Program-made: the position numbers and the translations under genes | Assembly (NCBI GenBank): GCA_963730365.1 | Contig: CAVSRM010000019.1 | Span: 62,001 to 126,000, forward strand | Length of the DNA stretch: 64,000 nucleotides | Direction of reading: 5' to 3' | From: Fodinibacter sp963730365 | GTDB lineage: Bacteria > Actinomycetota > Actinomycetes > Actinomycetales > Dermatophilaceae | Shown here: piece after piece, positions 31,729 through 40,404 of the stretch | How positions within the stretch are numbered: position 1 is the stretch's first letter | Layout: every line of letters starts with the position of its first letter | Notes under the pieces: generated by a model | Seen by the model: the letters and a program-made list of their open reading frames with translations, nothing else | The model's database searches: none | Told to the model about the DNA's origin: nothing

Positions 31729-33441
31729 ATGCCCACGAGACCGCCCTGGACGTATGCCGTCCAGCCCACCGACGAGCCCCCGGCCGATGCCGATCGCCTG
31801 CTCGTCTGGCTGGCGCGCCACCAATGGCGCAGCCTGCTCTCCGGCGCGGCGGCCGGCATCCCGTGGATGCTGTCCGTCGCGCTCGTGCCCGCCGCGATCG
31901 GCCAGGCCGTCGACGCCGGGATCGTCGAGCGCGACGGGCGGGCCCTGGTGCTCTGGGCGCTCGCCGTGCTGGGTCTCGGCGTCGTCTCCGCGATCACGGG
32001 CAACCTCCGCCACTGGTTCGCCGTGAAGAACTGGCTGGTGGCGGCGTTCCGGTCCGGCTCGATCGCGGACCGCGCCGTGCTGCGCACCGGCCCGGCTTTG
32101 ACCCGCACCATGCCGGCCGGGGAGGTCCTCACGAGCTTCACCAGCGACTTCGGTCGGATGGGCAACACGTTCGACGTCTTCGCCCGGTTCATGGGCGCGA
32201 TCGTCTCCTTCATCGTCGTCGGGGTGATCCTGCTGCGTGGGTCGGTGCTGCTCGGGCTGATCATGCTCATCGGTGGCCCCGTGCTCGTCGCCTCGCTCGC
32301 CTTCATCATGAAGCCGCTCCAGCGTCGGCAGAGCGCCCAGCGCGAACAGGCCGGCCGGCTCACGGCCCTGGGCACCGACACGGTCGCCGGGCTGAGGGTG
32401 CTGCGCGGGATCGGCGGCGAGGAGGCCTTTCTGGCTCGCTACCGCACCCAGTCCGAGGCCGTGCGCGTGGCCGGCGTGCGCGTCGCGGGAACCCAGGCGG
32501 CCCTGGACGCCTCACAGGTGCTGCTGCCCGGCATCTTCGTGCTCATCGTGACCGGCATCGGTGCGCACCTGGCCGTCGCCGGGGAGATCAGCCCCGGGCA
32601 GCTGGTCGCCTACTACGGCTACACGGCCTTCCTCACCATCCCGCTCCAGACGGCCGTGGAGTTCGCCGACAAGCTCATCACGACCCGCGTGGCGGCGCGT
32701 CGCATCGCCCGGATCCTCGCCACCGAGGCCGACCACGCCAGCTCCCCCTCCGCACGTGAGGCGTCCTTCGACGGAGGACCGCTCGTCGACCCCGCCTCGG
32801 GGGTGACCATCGAGCCCGGGCGGCTCACCGCCCTGGTCAGCGCGCGCCCCGAGGGCTCCGCTGCCGTTGCCTCCCGACTGGGACGCACCACCCCCGGCCG
32901 GCACGGAGTCACCTGGGGGACGGTCGAGCTGGACGAGGTGGACATCGCGGCGGTGCGCTCGAAGGTCCTCGTCTCGGGCTCCGACCCGCGCCTGTTCAGC
33001 GGTGCCGTCCGGACCGAGCTGGGCGGTCCGGACGACGAGGCGCGGGAGGCCGCGGTCGTCGTCGCCGACGCCCACGACGCGCTGTACGCCGTCGACGGCG
33101 GGCTCGACGGCGACCTTGAGGAACGGGGTCGCTCGCTGTCGGGGGGACAGCGCCAACGGCTGGCCCTCGCCCGCTCCCTGCTCCGTGAACCCGAGGTGCT
33201 GGTCCTCGTGGAGCCGACGAGTGCGGTGGACGCGCACACCGAGGCGCGGATCGCCGGCCGCCTCGCCGAGTACCGTCGCGGCCGCACCACCGTCGTCGTC
33301 ACGGCCAGCCCGCTGCTCCTGGACCACGCTGACGTCGTGCACCTCATCGCCGACGGCCGGCTGACCGAGAGCGGCACCCACCGCGACCTCGTGCGCAGCT
33401 CCGCGGCCTACCGGTCCGTCGTCATCCGGGGGGAGGACTAG
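31729..33441 (+). CDS. ABC exporter subunit with degenerate ATPase site
   Basis: A 570-residue fused membrane/ATPase protein: six membrane helices (about residues 40-310) and an ATP-binding domain (~345-570). The C-terminal ABC signature LSGGQRQRLALARSLL (470-485) is perfect. The Walker A loop is destroyed (SARPEGSAA at 371-379 replaces GxxGxGKS/T), the Walker B Asp is Val (VLVLVEPTSAVD), and the H-loop His is absent (VVTASPLLL). It therefore contributes signature but not nucleotide-binding residues. The next gene has the opposite pattern, so the two form a heterodimeric exporter with one competent ATP site. The stop directly abuts the partner ATG. Substrate unknown. Confidence 0.9.
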   Translation: MPTRPPWTYAVQPTDEPPADADRLLVWLARHQWRSLLSGAAAGIPWMLSVALVPAAIGQAVDAGIVERDGRALVLWALAVLGLGVVSAITGNLRHWFAVKNWLVAAFRSGSIADRAVLRTGPALTRTMPAGEVLTSFTSDFGRMGNTFDVFARFMGAIVSFIVVGVILLRGSVLLGLIMLIGGPVLVASLAFIMKPLQRRQSAQREQAGRLTALGTDTVAGLRVLRGIGGEEAFLARYRTQSEAVRVAGVRVAGTQAALDASQVLLPGIFVLIVTGIGAHLAVAGEISPGQLVAYYGYTAFLTIPLQTAVEFADKLITTRVAARRIARILATEADHASSPSAREASFDGGPLVDPASGVTIEPGRLTALVSARPEGSAAVASRLGRTTPGRHGVTWGTVELDEVDIAAVRSKVLVSGSDPRLFSGAVRTELGGPDDEAREAAVVVADAHDALYAVDGGLDGDLEERGRSLSGGQRQRLALARSLLREPEVLVLVEPTSAVDAHTEARIAGRLAEYRRGRTTVVVTASPLLLDHADVVHLIADGRLTESGTHRDLVRSSAAYRSVVIRGED

Positions 33442-35217
33442 ATGTCTCCGCTCACCGAGCGCACGGACCACGCACGGCGCACCCTGCCCATCGCACCGGG
33501 ATCCGTGGTGCGCCAGCACGTGCGGGTGCTGCTGCGCGAGCACCGCCGAGCCCTGACCTGGGTGCTGCTGTGGCACGCTGTCGCGGCGCTGGTGGGACTT
33601 GCCGGCCCGTGGGTCATCGGCCAGGTCGTGGGTGCGGTGACCCAGGGCGACGCCGACCTGGCGACGATCGACCGGCTCGTCGGCCTGCTCGCGGTGGCGA
33701 TCGTGGTCGAGGCGGTCGTCACCTGGGTGGCCCGACGTAGCTCGTTCGTGCTGTCCGAGAGCATCTTCGCGCGGCTGCGCGAGGAGTTCATCGGGTCGGC
33801 CGTCCGGCTGCCGCTGTCGACGGTCGAGCGGGCCGGGACCGGTGACCTCCTCGCCCGGACGACGAACGACATCGACGCCATCAGCTACGTCATCCGGTTC
33901 GGGGTGCCCACGATCGTCGTCTCGATCATGACCGTCACGGTCACCGCCGTCGCGACCGTCTTCGCCTCCCCGCTCGCCGCGCTCCCCCTCCTGCTGACGC
34001 CGCTCATCTGGCTGCTTCCCACCCGGTCCTACCTGCGCAAGGCTGGGCCCGGGTACCTGTGGGAGCACGCGACGTACGCCCGGCTCAACGGGGTCGCCGC
34101 CGAGACCGTCGAAGGTGCTGCGACGGTCGACGCGCTCGGGCTGCAAGGGGTTCGCGGGGAACGCTTCGACGATGCGCTCGCGGAGTGCCACGACGCCGAG
34201 CGCTACACCACGGGACTGCGGCTGCGCTGGTTCCCCTGGCTGGAGATCGGCTTCTTCGCCCCGGTCGCGGCGTCACTGGTGTGGGGCGGCTGGCTCGCGT
34301 GGCAGGGAGTGATCCCGGTGGCGACCGCCACCGCCGTCGTCCTCTACATCCAACGGCTCCTCGATCCCCTCGGGGAGCTCGTCGGGCTGCTGGACGAGAT
34401 CCAGTTTGCGGCCACCTCCATGTCCCGCATCCTCGGTGTCGGCGAGGTGCCCCCCGACCGGGTCGCCACGGGGGCCGAGCCGCAGGGTGACGAGCTGCGC
34501 GTCGAGGGGGTCCGGTACGCCTACCGGGCCGGTCGCGACGTGCTGCACGGGGTCTCGCTCGACCTCCGTCCCGGTGAGCGCCTCGCCATCGTGGGCCCCT
34601 CCGGTGCCGGAAAGTCGACCCTGGGCCGGCTCATGGCCGGGGTCGACGGTCCGCGGACCGGGAGGATCACCGTCGGCGGCGTCCCGCTCATCGACCTCGA
34701 GCTGGACTCCCTGCGCGGCCAGGTCGCCCTCGTGACCCAGGAGCACCACGTCTTCGTGGGCACCCTCGAGGACAACCTCCGGCTCCCGCGCCCGGAGGCC
34801 GACGAGGCGGACCTGCGCTCGGCGCTGGAGGCCGTCGACGCGCTGGGGTGGGCGGACGCACTGCCGCTCGGGCTGGCAACGGTCGTCGGGTCGGGTGGCC
34901 ACGAGCTGACCGACGCCCAGGCCCAGCAGGTGGCTCTGGCCCGGCTGGTGCTCGCCGACCCGCACACCCTGGTGCTCGACGAGGCGACGTCGCTGCTCGA
35001 CCCGCGCGCCGCCCGGCACCTGGAGCGCTCCCTCGCGGCCGTCGTCACCGGGCGGACGGTCGTCGCGATCGCGCACCGCTTGCACACGGCGCACGACGCC
35101 GACCGGGTGGCGGTCGTCGACCACGGCCGGGTTCGCGAGCTCGGGTCGCACGACGAGCTCATCGCCGCCGACGGGTCCTATGCCGCGCTGTGGCGCTCCT
35201 GGCGCGACGAGGCCTGA
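33442..35217 (+). CDS. ABC exporter subunit with intact Walker motifs
   Basis: A 591-residue partner of the preceding protein. Membrane helices lie at about 40-330. The ATPase domain has Walker A GPSGAGKST (385-393), Q-loop VTQEHHVF, Walker B LVLDEATSLLD (510-520) and H-loop VAIAHRL (H545). The ABC signature is degenerate, ELTDAQAQQ in place of LSGGQQQ. It supplies the nucleotide-binding half of the one catalytically complete site, paired with LSGGQ from the first subunit. A drug, peptide or lipid substrate is possible; neighbouring genes give no hint. The gene converges with DUF1905, eight bases away. Confidence 0.92.
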   Translation: MSPLTERTDHARRTLPIAPGSVVRQHVRVLLREHRRALTWVLLWHAVAALVGLAGPWVIGQVVGAVTQGDADLATIDRLVGLLAVAIVVEAVVTWVARRSSFVLSESIFARLREEFIGSAVRLPLSTVERAGTGDLLARTTNDIDAISYVIRFGVPTIVVSIMTVTVTAVATVFASPLAALPLLLTPLIWLLPTRSYLRKAGPGYLWEHATYARLNGVAAETVEGAATVDALGLQGVRGERFDDALAECHDAERYTTGLRLRWFPWLEIGFFAPVAASLVWGGWLAWQGVIPVATATAVVLYIQRLLDPLGELVGLLDEIQFAATSMSRILGVGEVPPDRVATGAEPQGDELRVEGVRYAYRAGRDVLHGVSLDLRPGERLAIVGPSGAGKSTLGRLMAGVDGPRTGRITVGGVPLIDLELDSLRGQVALVTQEHHVFVGTLEDNLRLPRPEADEADLRSALEAVDALGWADALPLGLATVVGSGGHELTDAQAQQVALARLVLADPHTLVLDEATSLLDPRAARHLERSLAAVVTGRTVVAIAHRLHTAHDADRVAVVDHGRVRELGSHDELIAADGSYAALWRSWRDEA

Positions 35218-35225
35218 CCCACGAC

Positions 35226-35537
35226 TCAGCGGTCGACGAGGCGCACGGTGACCGTGGCGGACTCGCCCTCGGCGAGCCCCTCGGCACTGCGCACCGCCTT
35301 CTTCACCGGGAGCACGAAGGCCTGCTGCTCGGTCGACGGGAACAGCGAGGTACGCCAGACCGAGCCCCCCACGCTGACCTCGACACGCACCGAACCGAAC
35401 CCACCGGTCGCGTCACCGACGACCTCGTCGATCTCGTCGCTCACGGCCGCGGGCACGGTGACGAAGTGCCAGGCGCCCTCGCGCCAACGCCACAGCGGAA
35501 CCTCGAAGGTCCACGCGCGGTCCGGAAGGCCGCTCAC
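35226..35537 (-). CDS. DUF1905 family protein
   Basis: A 103-residue protein from GTG 35537, overlapping the GMC oxidoreductase stop (GTGA); a GTG at 35543 is also open. Family landmarks are FEVPLWRWREGAWHFVTVP at the start and FVLPVKKAVRSAEGLAEGE, VTVRLVDR at the end. DUF1905 forms a small beta barrel with no established activity. It is the last gene of the guaB3-dehydrogenase-GMC unit, so translation is coupled to the oxidoreductase. Confidence 0.85.
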   Translation of the reverse strand: MSGLPDRAWTFEVPLWRWREGAWHFVTVPAAVSDEIDEVVGDATGGFGSVRVEVSVGGSVWRTSLFPSTEQQAFVLPVKKAVRSAEGLAEGESATVTVRLVDR

Positions 35538-37378
35538 ACCCACGTCTCACCCGGGGCGGTCACGAGCCCGGGAACGGCTGGGTTGCGCGCCGGCACCGGC
35601 GGCGACACGGCATACCCGCCGGCAGGGTCGAGGAGGGACTCCTGGGTGGGCCGACCGTCGGGCTCGCCACGGTTGGGCCACAACGACATCGCGCGCTCCG
35701 CCTGCGCCGTGATGGTGAGCGACGGGTTGACGCCGAGATTGGCCGAGACGGCCGACCCGTCGAGCACCGAGATTCCGGGGTACCCCCAGAGCCGCTGGTA
35801 GGCGTCGACGACCCCGCGCCCCGGGGTGGACCCGATCGGCACGCCGCCGAGGAAGTGCGCGGTGATCGGCACCTCGAACACGTCGAGCCAGGTCCCGCCG
35901 GCCAGCGAGCGCTCGCCCGCCGCCTCCCCGAGCCGCACGGCCAGCGCCTCGAGCGCGGCCTGACCCTCGGGGATGTACGTCGGGTTCGGCTCACCGTCTC
36001 CCTGGACCGAGGTCAGCCCGCGGCGCCCGAACCACCCGCGCCGTCCCGAGACCCGCAGGGAGTTGTCCTTGGTCTGCATGACGAGGCTGATGATGGTCCG
36101 CTCGCTCCAGCGTCGGGGGTACGGCAGCATCCGCAGGACCGCGCGCGGGTCGGCGCCGACCTCGCGCAGGAACGCCCGCCAGCGCGGAACGCCGGTGCCG
36201 CCCGGGACGCGTCCCGCGACGAGCAGCCCCATCGCGTTGGACCCCCGTCCGTACCGGACGTTCTCGACGTGGGTGTTCTCGTCGGGGTGGAAGGAGGCCG
36301 TGATCGCGACACCGTGGGTGAGGTCGAGGCCGTCGGGGACCTTCTCGGTCATCGCCCCGGTGAGCGACTCGGAGTTCGTACGCGTGAGGTGGCCGAGCCG
36401 GGAGGAGATCCGGGGCAGCTCGCCGGCGTCGCGCATCGCGTGCAGCAGGGTCTGGGTGCCCCAGGTGCCCGCCGCGACGACGACGTGACGCGCGGTGACG
36501 ACCCGCCGGTCCCGCCCGGGCACGGGTCCGGTGCGTTCGTGGAGCACCCGGTACGCCGACCGCTCACCGTCGGCGCCCGGAAGGACCCCCAGCCGGGTCA
36601 CGGTGCGCATCGGCGCGATCTCCACCCCCAGCGCCTCGGCCAGGGCGAGGTAGTTCTTCTCCAGCGTGTTCTTCGCCCCCACGCGGCACCCGACCATGCA
36701 GTTCCCGCACTCGGTGCAGCCCGTGCGCCGAGGGCCCGCTCCCCCGAAGTACGGGTCCTCGGTGGTCTCCCCCGGGCGCCCGAAGTACACACCCACGGGG
36801 GCCTTGCGGAACGTGTGGCCCACGCCCATGTCCTCGGCGGCCCGCTGCACCACCCTCTCGACGGGGCCGTCGCACGGGTTGGTGACCACCCCCAGCATCC
36901 GGCTCGCCACGTCGTAGTGCGGCGCGAGCTCGGCCTGCCAGTCGGTGATGTCGCCCCACTGGCGGTCCTGGAAGAACGACGGTGGTGGGACGTACAGGGT
37001 GTTGGCGTAGTTCAGCGACCCACCACCGACGCCTGCGCCCGCGAGCACGAGCACGTCGGGCAGCCGGTGGATCCGCTGGATGCCGTAGCACCCCAGTCTC
37101 GGCGCCCAGAGGTAGCGCGAGACGTCCCAGGACGTCGCGGCGAAGTCCTCGTCGGCGAAGCGTCGCCCGGCCTCGAGGACGAGGACGCGATACCCCTTCT
37201 CCGCCGCCCGCAGCGCGGCGACCGAGCCCCCGAACCCCGACCCGATGACCACGACGTCGACGTCGACCTCGCGGCCGGGTGCCCTCTCTCCGGACGAGGC
37301 GTCCTTCGCCGGGGCGGCGTGGGCCGAGGCGTCCGCGCCGCCGGTCGAGCCGGCACCAGCACCGCGCATCGTCCTCAT
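35534..37378 (-). CDS. GMC-family FAD oxidoreductase (cholesterol oxidase-like)
   Basis: A 614-residue flavoprotein. After a ~37-residue Ala-rich N-terminus comes the FAD fold VDVVVIGSGFGGSVAALRAAEKG. GGGSLNYANTLYVPP is the flavin-linked GMC region, and VPITAHFLGGVPIG with SVLDGSAVSANLGVNPSLTI forms the C-terminal active-site His/Asn region. An unusual cysteine set, GCTECGNCMVGC, lies around residue 225, as in mycobacterial ChoD-like proteins, possibly metal-binding. The M. tuberculosis choD gene also follows guaB3, so synteny supports this subgroup. The substrate, cholesterol or another sterol/alcohol, is not certain. ATG overlaps the aldehyde dehydrogenase stop (ATGA). Confidence 0.88.
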   Translation of the reverse strand: MRTMRGAGAGSTGGADASAHAAPAKDASSGERAPGREVDVDVVVIGSGFGGSVAALRAAEKGYRVLVLEAGRRFADEDFAATSWDVSRYLWAPRLGCYGIQRIHRLPDVLVLAGAGVGGGSLNYANTLYVPPPSFFQDRQWGDITDWQAELAPHYDVASRMLGVVTNPCDGPVERVVQRAAEDMGVGHTFRKAPVGVYFGRPGETTEDPYFGGAGPRRTGCTECGNCMVGCRVGAKNTLEKNYLALAEALGVEIAPMRTVTRLGVLPGADGERSAYRVLHERTGPVPGRDRRVVTARHVVVAAGTWGTQTLLHAMRDAGELPRISSRLGHLTRTNSESLTGAMTEKVPDGLDLTHGVAITASFHPDENTHVENVRYGRGSNAMGLLVAGRVPGGTGVPRWRAFLREVGADPRAVLRMLPYPRRWSERTIISLVMQTKDNSLRVSGRRGWFGRRGLTSVQGDGEPNPTYIPEGQAALEALAVRLGEAAGERSLAGGTWLDVFEVPITAHFLGGVPIGSTPGRGVVDAYQRLWGYPGISVLDGSAVSANLGVNPSLTITAQAERAMSLWPNRGEPDGRPTQESLLDPAGGYAVSPPVPARNPAVPGLVTAPGETWV

Positions 37379-38964
37379 CGGAGGCGGAGCCGCTTCATCA
37401 CCCGCAGCGAGGTGGTCAGCACCGTCGCGAAGGTCTCGTCCGACATGCCCGGGACCCCGCCGAGGCCGACGAGGTGCTGCGAGGTGACGTTCTGGCTCTC
37501 GGTGTACTTGAGGATGCCCTCACGCCCGTGCCGCCGGCCCACCCCGGACGCCTTCATCCCGCCCATCGGGGCGGCGACGCTCCCCCAGGCGGCGGCATAC
37601 CCCTCGTTGATGTTGACCGTACCCGCGTGGATCCGGGCCGCGAGGGCGCGACCCCGGCCCACGTCGCGGGTCCACACCGAGGCGTTGAGGCCGTACTCGG
37701 TGTCGTTGGCCAGGCGCACCCCCTCGTCGTCCGAGCCGACCCGGTAGAGGGCGACGACCGGCCCGAAGGTCTCCTCGTCACGGCAGTGCATCGCCGAGGT
37801 GACGCCCGTGAGGACCGTCGGTTCGACGACGAGGGGGCCCACGTCGGGTCGGGCGCGCCCACCGGTGAGCACCGTGGCCCCCTTGCTCACGGCGTCCTCG
37901 ACATGCGCGAGCACCCGGTCGCGTTGCGCCTCGCTCACCAGGCTGCCCATGTCGACGCCCCAGTCCAGCTCCGTTCCGAGCCGCATCGAGGTCACGGCAT
38001 CGACGAAGCGCCCGACGAACGCGTCAAAGACGTCGGTGTGCACCGCGAGCCGCTCGGCACTCACGCACAGCTGGCCGGCGGAGGAGAAGCAGGCCCGCGT
38101 CGCTCCCTCGACCGCCCGGGAGAGATCGGCATCGGCCGCGACGTACATCGTGTTCTTGCCGCCCAGCTCCAGACTGGCCCCGACCAGCCGCCGACCGGCT
38201 GTCTCGGCGACCCGCCGACCCGTGCGGGTGGACCCCGTGAAGCACACGTAGTCCGCGCTGTCGACGACCGCCTGGCCCGTGGGGTCACCGGGCCCGAGGA
38301 CCACCTGGACCAGGTCGAGCGGCAGGCCCGCCTCGGTGAGCAGCTCGAGCGCGGCGAGCGCGGTGAGCGATCCCTGGGGGTCCGGCCGCAGCACCACCCC
38401 GTTGCCCGCCAGGAGCGCCGGCACGGCGTCGGTGACCGCGAGGCTGAGGGGGTAGTTCCACGGCGACACGATGCCGACGACGCCCTTGGGGCGGTGGCTC
38501 TCGGTGGCGCGGGAGAGCAGCGGCAGGGCACCGAGGTGGTGCCGGTCCTTGAGGTACGCCGGGGCCCTGCGGGCGTAGTGCCGGGCCACGACCGCGCAGT
38601 CGGCCACCTCCTCGAACGCGTGTCGGCGCGCCTTGCCGCTCTCCAGCTGGATGAGATCGAGCAGCTCGTCCTGACGGTCCAGGACGAGCTCGTGGAAGCG
38701 GAGGAACACGGCAGTCCGCTGGGAGAGCGGGGTGCGGGCCCATGCGTACTGGGCCCGGCGCGCCCGATCCACCGCCACCGCGACGTCAGCGCGGGTCGAC
38801 ACGGGGAGCACGGCGAGCGGGGCGCCGGTCATGGGGGTCACCGACCGGTGGACGCCCCCCTCGCCCGAGGCGACGACCCGGGCGGCGAGCCGGCGCACCC
38901 GGCCCGGGTCGACGGCATACGTCGCGTGCGGGTCGGTCTCGGGGTCAGCGATGACATCGGCCAT
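37375..38964 (-). CDS. NADP-type succinate-semialdehyde dehydrogenase-like ALDH
   Basis: A 529-residue aldehyde dehydrogenase. Coenzyme-binding IVSPWNYPLSLAVTDAVPAL, glycine-rich FTGSTRTGRRV, general base Glu in LELGGKNTMYV and nucleophile Cys in SSAGQLCVSAERL are all present; the C-terminal EETFGPVVALYRV is typical. The sequence and length fit the GabD2/SSADH subgroup seen in Mycobacteria and Streptomyces, which makes succinate from succinic semialdehyde, though the substrate may differ. The stop overlaps the GMC gene start by four bases; it may oxidise an aldehyde made by that oxidoreductase. Nineteen bases separate it from guaB3. Confidence 0.87.
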   Translation of the reverse strand: MADVIADPETDPHATYAVDPGRVRRLAARVVASGEGGVHRSVTPMTGAPLAVLPVSTRADVAVAVDRARRAQYAWARTPLSQRTAVFLRFHELVLDRQDELLDLIQLESGKARRHAFEEVADCAVVARHYARRAPAYLKDRHHLGALPLLSRATESHRPKGVVGIVSPWNYPLSLAVTDAVPALLAGNGVVLRPDPQGSLTALAALELLTEAGLPLDLVQVVLGPGDPTGQAVVDSADYVCFTGSTRTGRRVAETAGRRLVGASLELGGKNTMYVAADADLSRAVEGATRACFSSAGQLCVSAERLAVHTDVFDAFVGRFVDAVTSMRLGTELDWGVDMGSLVSEAQRDRVLAHVEDAVSKGATVLTGGRARPDVGPLVVEPTVLTGVTSAMHCRDEETFGPVVALYRVGSDDEGVRLANDTEYGLNASVWTRDVGRGRALAARIHAGTVNINEGYAAAWGSVAAPMGGMKASGVGRRHGREGILKYTESQNVTSQHLVGLGGVPGMSDETFATVLTTSLRVMKRLRLR

Positions 38965-38983
38965 CTGCGCAGACTAGCCTCGG

Positions 38984-40105
38984 TCAGCTGCGCTGGTAGG
39001 GGGCAACGACAACCTCGACCCGCTGGAACTCCTTGAGCTCGAGGTAGCCCGAGGTGGCCATCGCCCGGCGCATCGCACCCACGAGGTTGGTCGTGCCGTC
39101 GGCGATCCGACTCGGCCCGAACAGGATCTCCTCCAGCGGGGCCACCCCGCCGACCTCGACCCGCTCGCCACGAGGAAGCTCGGCGTGGTGGGCCTCGGGC
39201 CCCCAGTGGAAGCCGCGTCCGGGGGCATCGGTGGCGCGCGCCAGCGCGGCGCCGAGCATCACGGCGTCGGCACCGCAGGCGACCGCCCTGACGATGTCCC
39301 CGCTCGTCCCCACCCCGCCGTCGGCGATGACGTGCACGTAGCGACCCCCCGACTCGTCGAGGTAGTCCCGCCGGGCAGCGGCCACGTCGGCGATCGCCGA
39401 GGCCATCGGCGCGTGGATGCCGAGAGTGCGCCGGGTCGTGTGCGCCGCACCGCCGCCGAACCCGACGAGCACACCCGCCGCACCGGTGCGCATGAGGTGG
39501 AGGGCCGCGGAGTACGACGCGGCGCCCCCCACGATGACGGGCACGTCGAGCTCGTAGATGAAGCGCTTGAGGTTGAGCGGCTCGGCCCGGCCCGAGACGT
39601 GCTCGGCCGAGACGGTCGTGCCGCGGATGACGAACACGTCGACCCCGGCATCCACGACCGTCTTCCAGAGCTGTTGGGTGCGCTGGGGGGTGAGCGCGCC
39701 TGCCACGGTGACGCCGGCCTCCCGGATCTCGCGGAGCCGCTCGGTGACGAGCTCGGGGCGGATCTCCTCGCGGTAGATCTCCTGCATCCGGACCGTCGCG
39801 ACGGAGGGGTCGAGCGTCGCGATCTCGGCGAGCAGGGGGGTCGGGTCCTCGTACCGGGTCCACAGGCCCTCGAGGTCCAGCACCGGCAGGCCACCGAGCC
39901 GGCCCAGGGCTATCGCGCTCTGCGGTGAGGTCACCGAGTCCATCGGGGCGGCCATGACCGGGATGTCGAAGTGGTAGGCGTCGATCTGCCACTCCAGCGA
40001 GACCTCCTCGGGGTCCCGCGTGCGCCGCGAGGGCACGATGGCGATGTCGTCGAAGGAATAGGCCCTGCGGCCGCGTTTGCCACGGCCGATCTCGATCTCG
40101 GTCAC
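38984..40105 (-). CDS. GuaB3 family IMP dehydrogenase-related protein
   Basis: A 373-residue protein starting at GTG 40105. The TIM barrel without CBS domains (length ~370) and the start KRGRRAYSFDDIAIVPSRRT define the GuaB3 group of actinobacteria. IMP-type features include VMAAPMDSVTSP and the phosphate-binding VIADGGVGTSGDIVRAVACGADAVMLG. At the position of the IMPDH catalytic Cys loop (GSICTTR), the sequence is GGAAHTTR, so the Cys is replaced by His. GuaB3 proteins have been linked to guanine nucleotide interconversion, but activity differs between lineages. It is first in a four-gene unit with gabD-like, GMC and DUF1905 genes, matching the guaB3-choD neighbourhood in mycobacteria. Confidence 0.9.
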   Translation of the reverse strand: MTEIEIGRGKRGRRAYSFDDIAIVPSRRTRDPEEVSLEWQIDAYHFDIPVMAAPMDSVTSPQSAIALGRLGGLPVLDLEGLWTRYEDPTPLLAEIATLDPSVATVRMQEIYREEIRPELVTERLREIREAGVTVAGALTPQRTQQLWKTVVDAGVDVFVIRGTTVSAEHVSGRAEPLNLKRFIYELDVPVIVGGAASYSAALHLMRTGAAGVLVGFGGGAAHTTRRTLGIHAPMASAIADVAAARRDYLDESGGRYVHVIADGGVGTSGDIVRAVACGADAVMLGAALARATDAPGRGFHWGPEAHHAELPRGERVEVGGVAPLEEILFGPSRIADGTTNLVGAMRRAMATSGYLELKEFQRVEVVVAPYQRS

Positions 40106-40404
40106 CGGGGCAGCCTACCGACGGCGGCGCTCGCCCCTCCGGGCGCCACCCGAGCCGCCAAGCGGACTCGCGGGCGGCACGACTCCTGCGACGACCCGGA
40201 TGGCCCGGATGGCGGGCGAGCACCCGCCGGGCCGACCGAGGGTCGCGGTGGGGACGGGGAGTGCCGGATCCGAGAATCCGTTCTCGTGCCGTCGGTGGGC
40301 TGTTGCACAATGGCCGATGGCAGCGTCGCCACCTCCCGCGCCGGGTGGCAGACGAGCAGACCGACGCGGTGACCTCGAACCGTCCCCCTCGACATGGAGC
40401 CCAC
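40106..40404. other. Divergent region between guaB3 and the MFS pump
   Basis: A 299-base gap holding promoters for two divergent genes. The only notable feature is a perfect 6+4+6 inverted repeat, CGAGAA-TCCG-TTCTCG, at 40271-40286, about 120 bases upstream of the MFS start; it is listed separately. No RNA gene or ORF was identified. Confidence 0.45.
40271..40286. promoter_or_regulatory. Inverted repeat upstream of DHA2 pump, candidate repressor site
   Basis: CGAGAA and its complement TTCTCG are separated by TCCG. Drug-efflux genes are often under TetR or MarR control with sites of this size, but no such regulator gene is adjacent. A TTGCAC hexamer occurs near 40303 but I could not find a matching -10. 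Confidence 0.25.
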
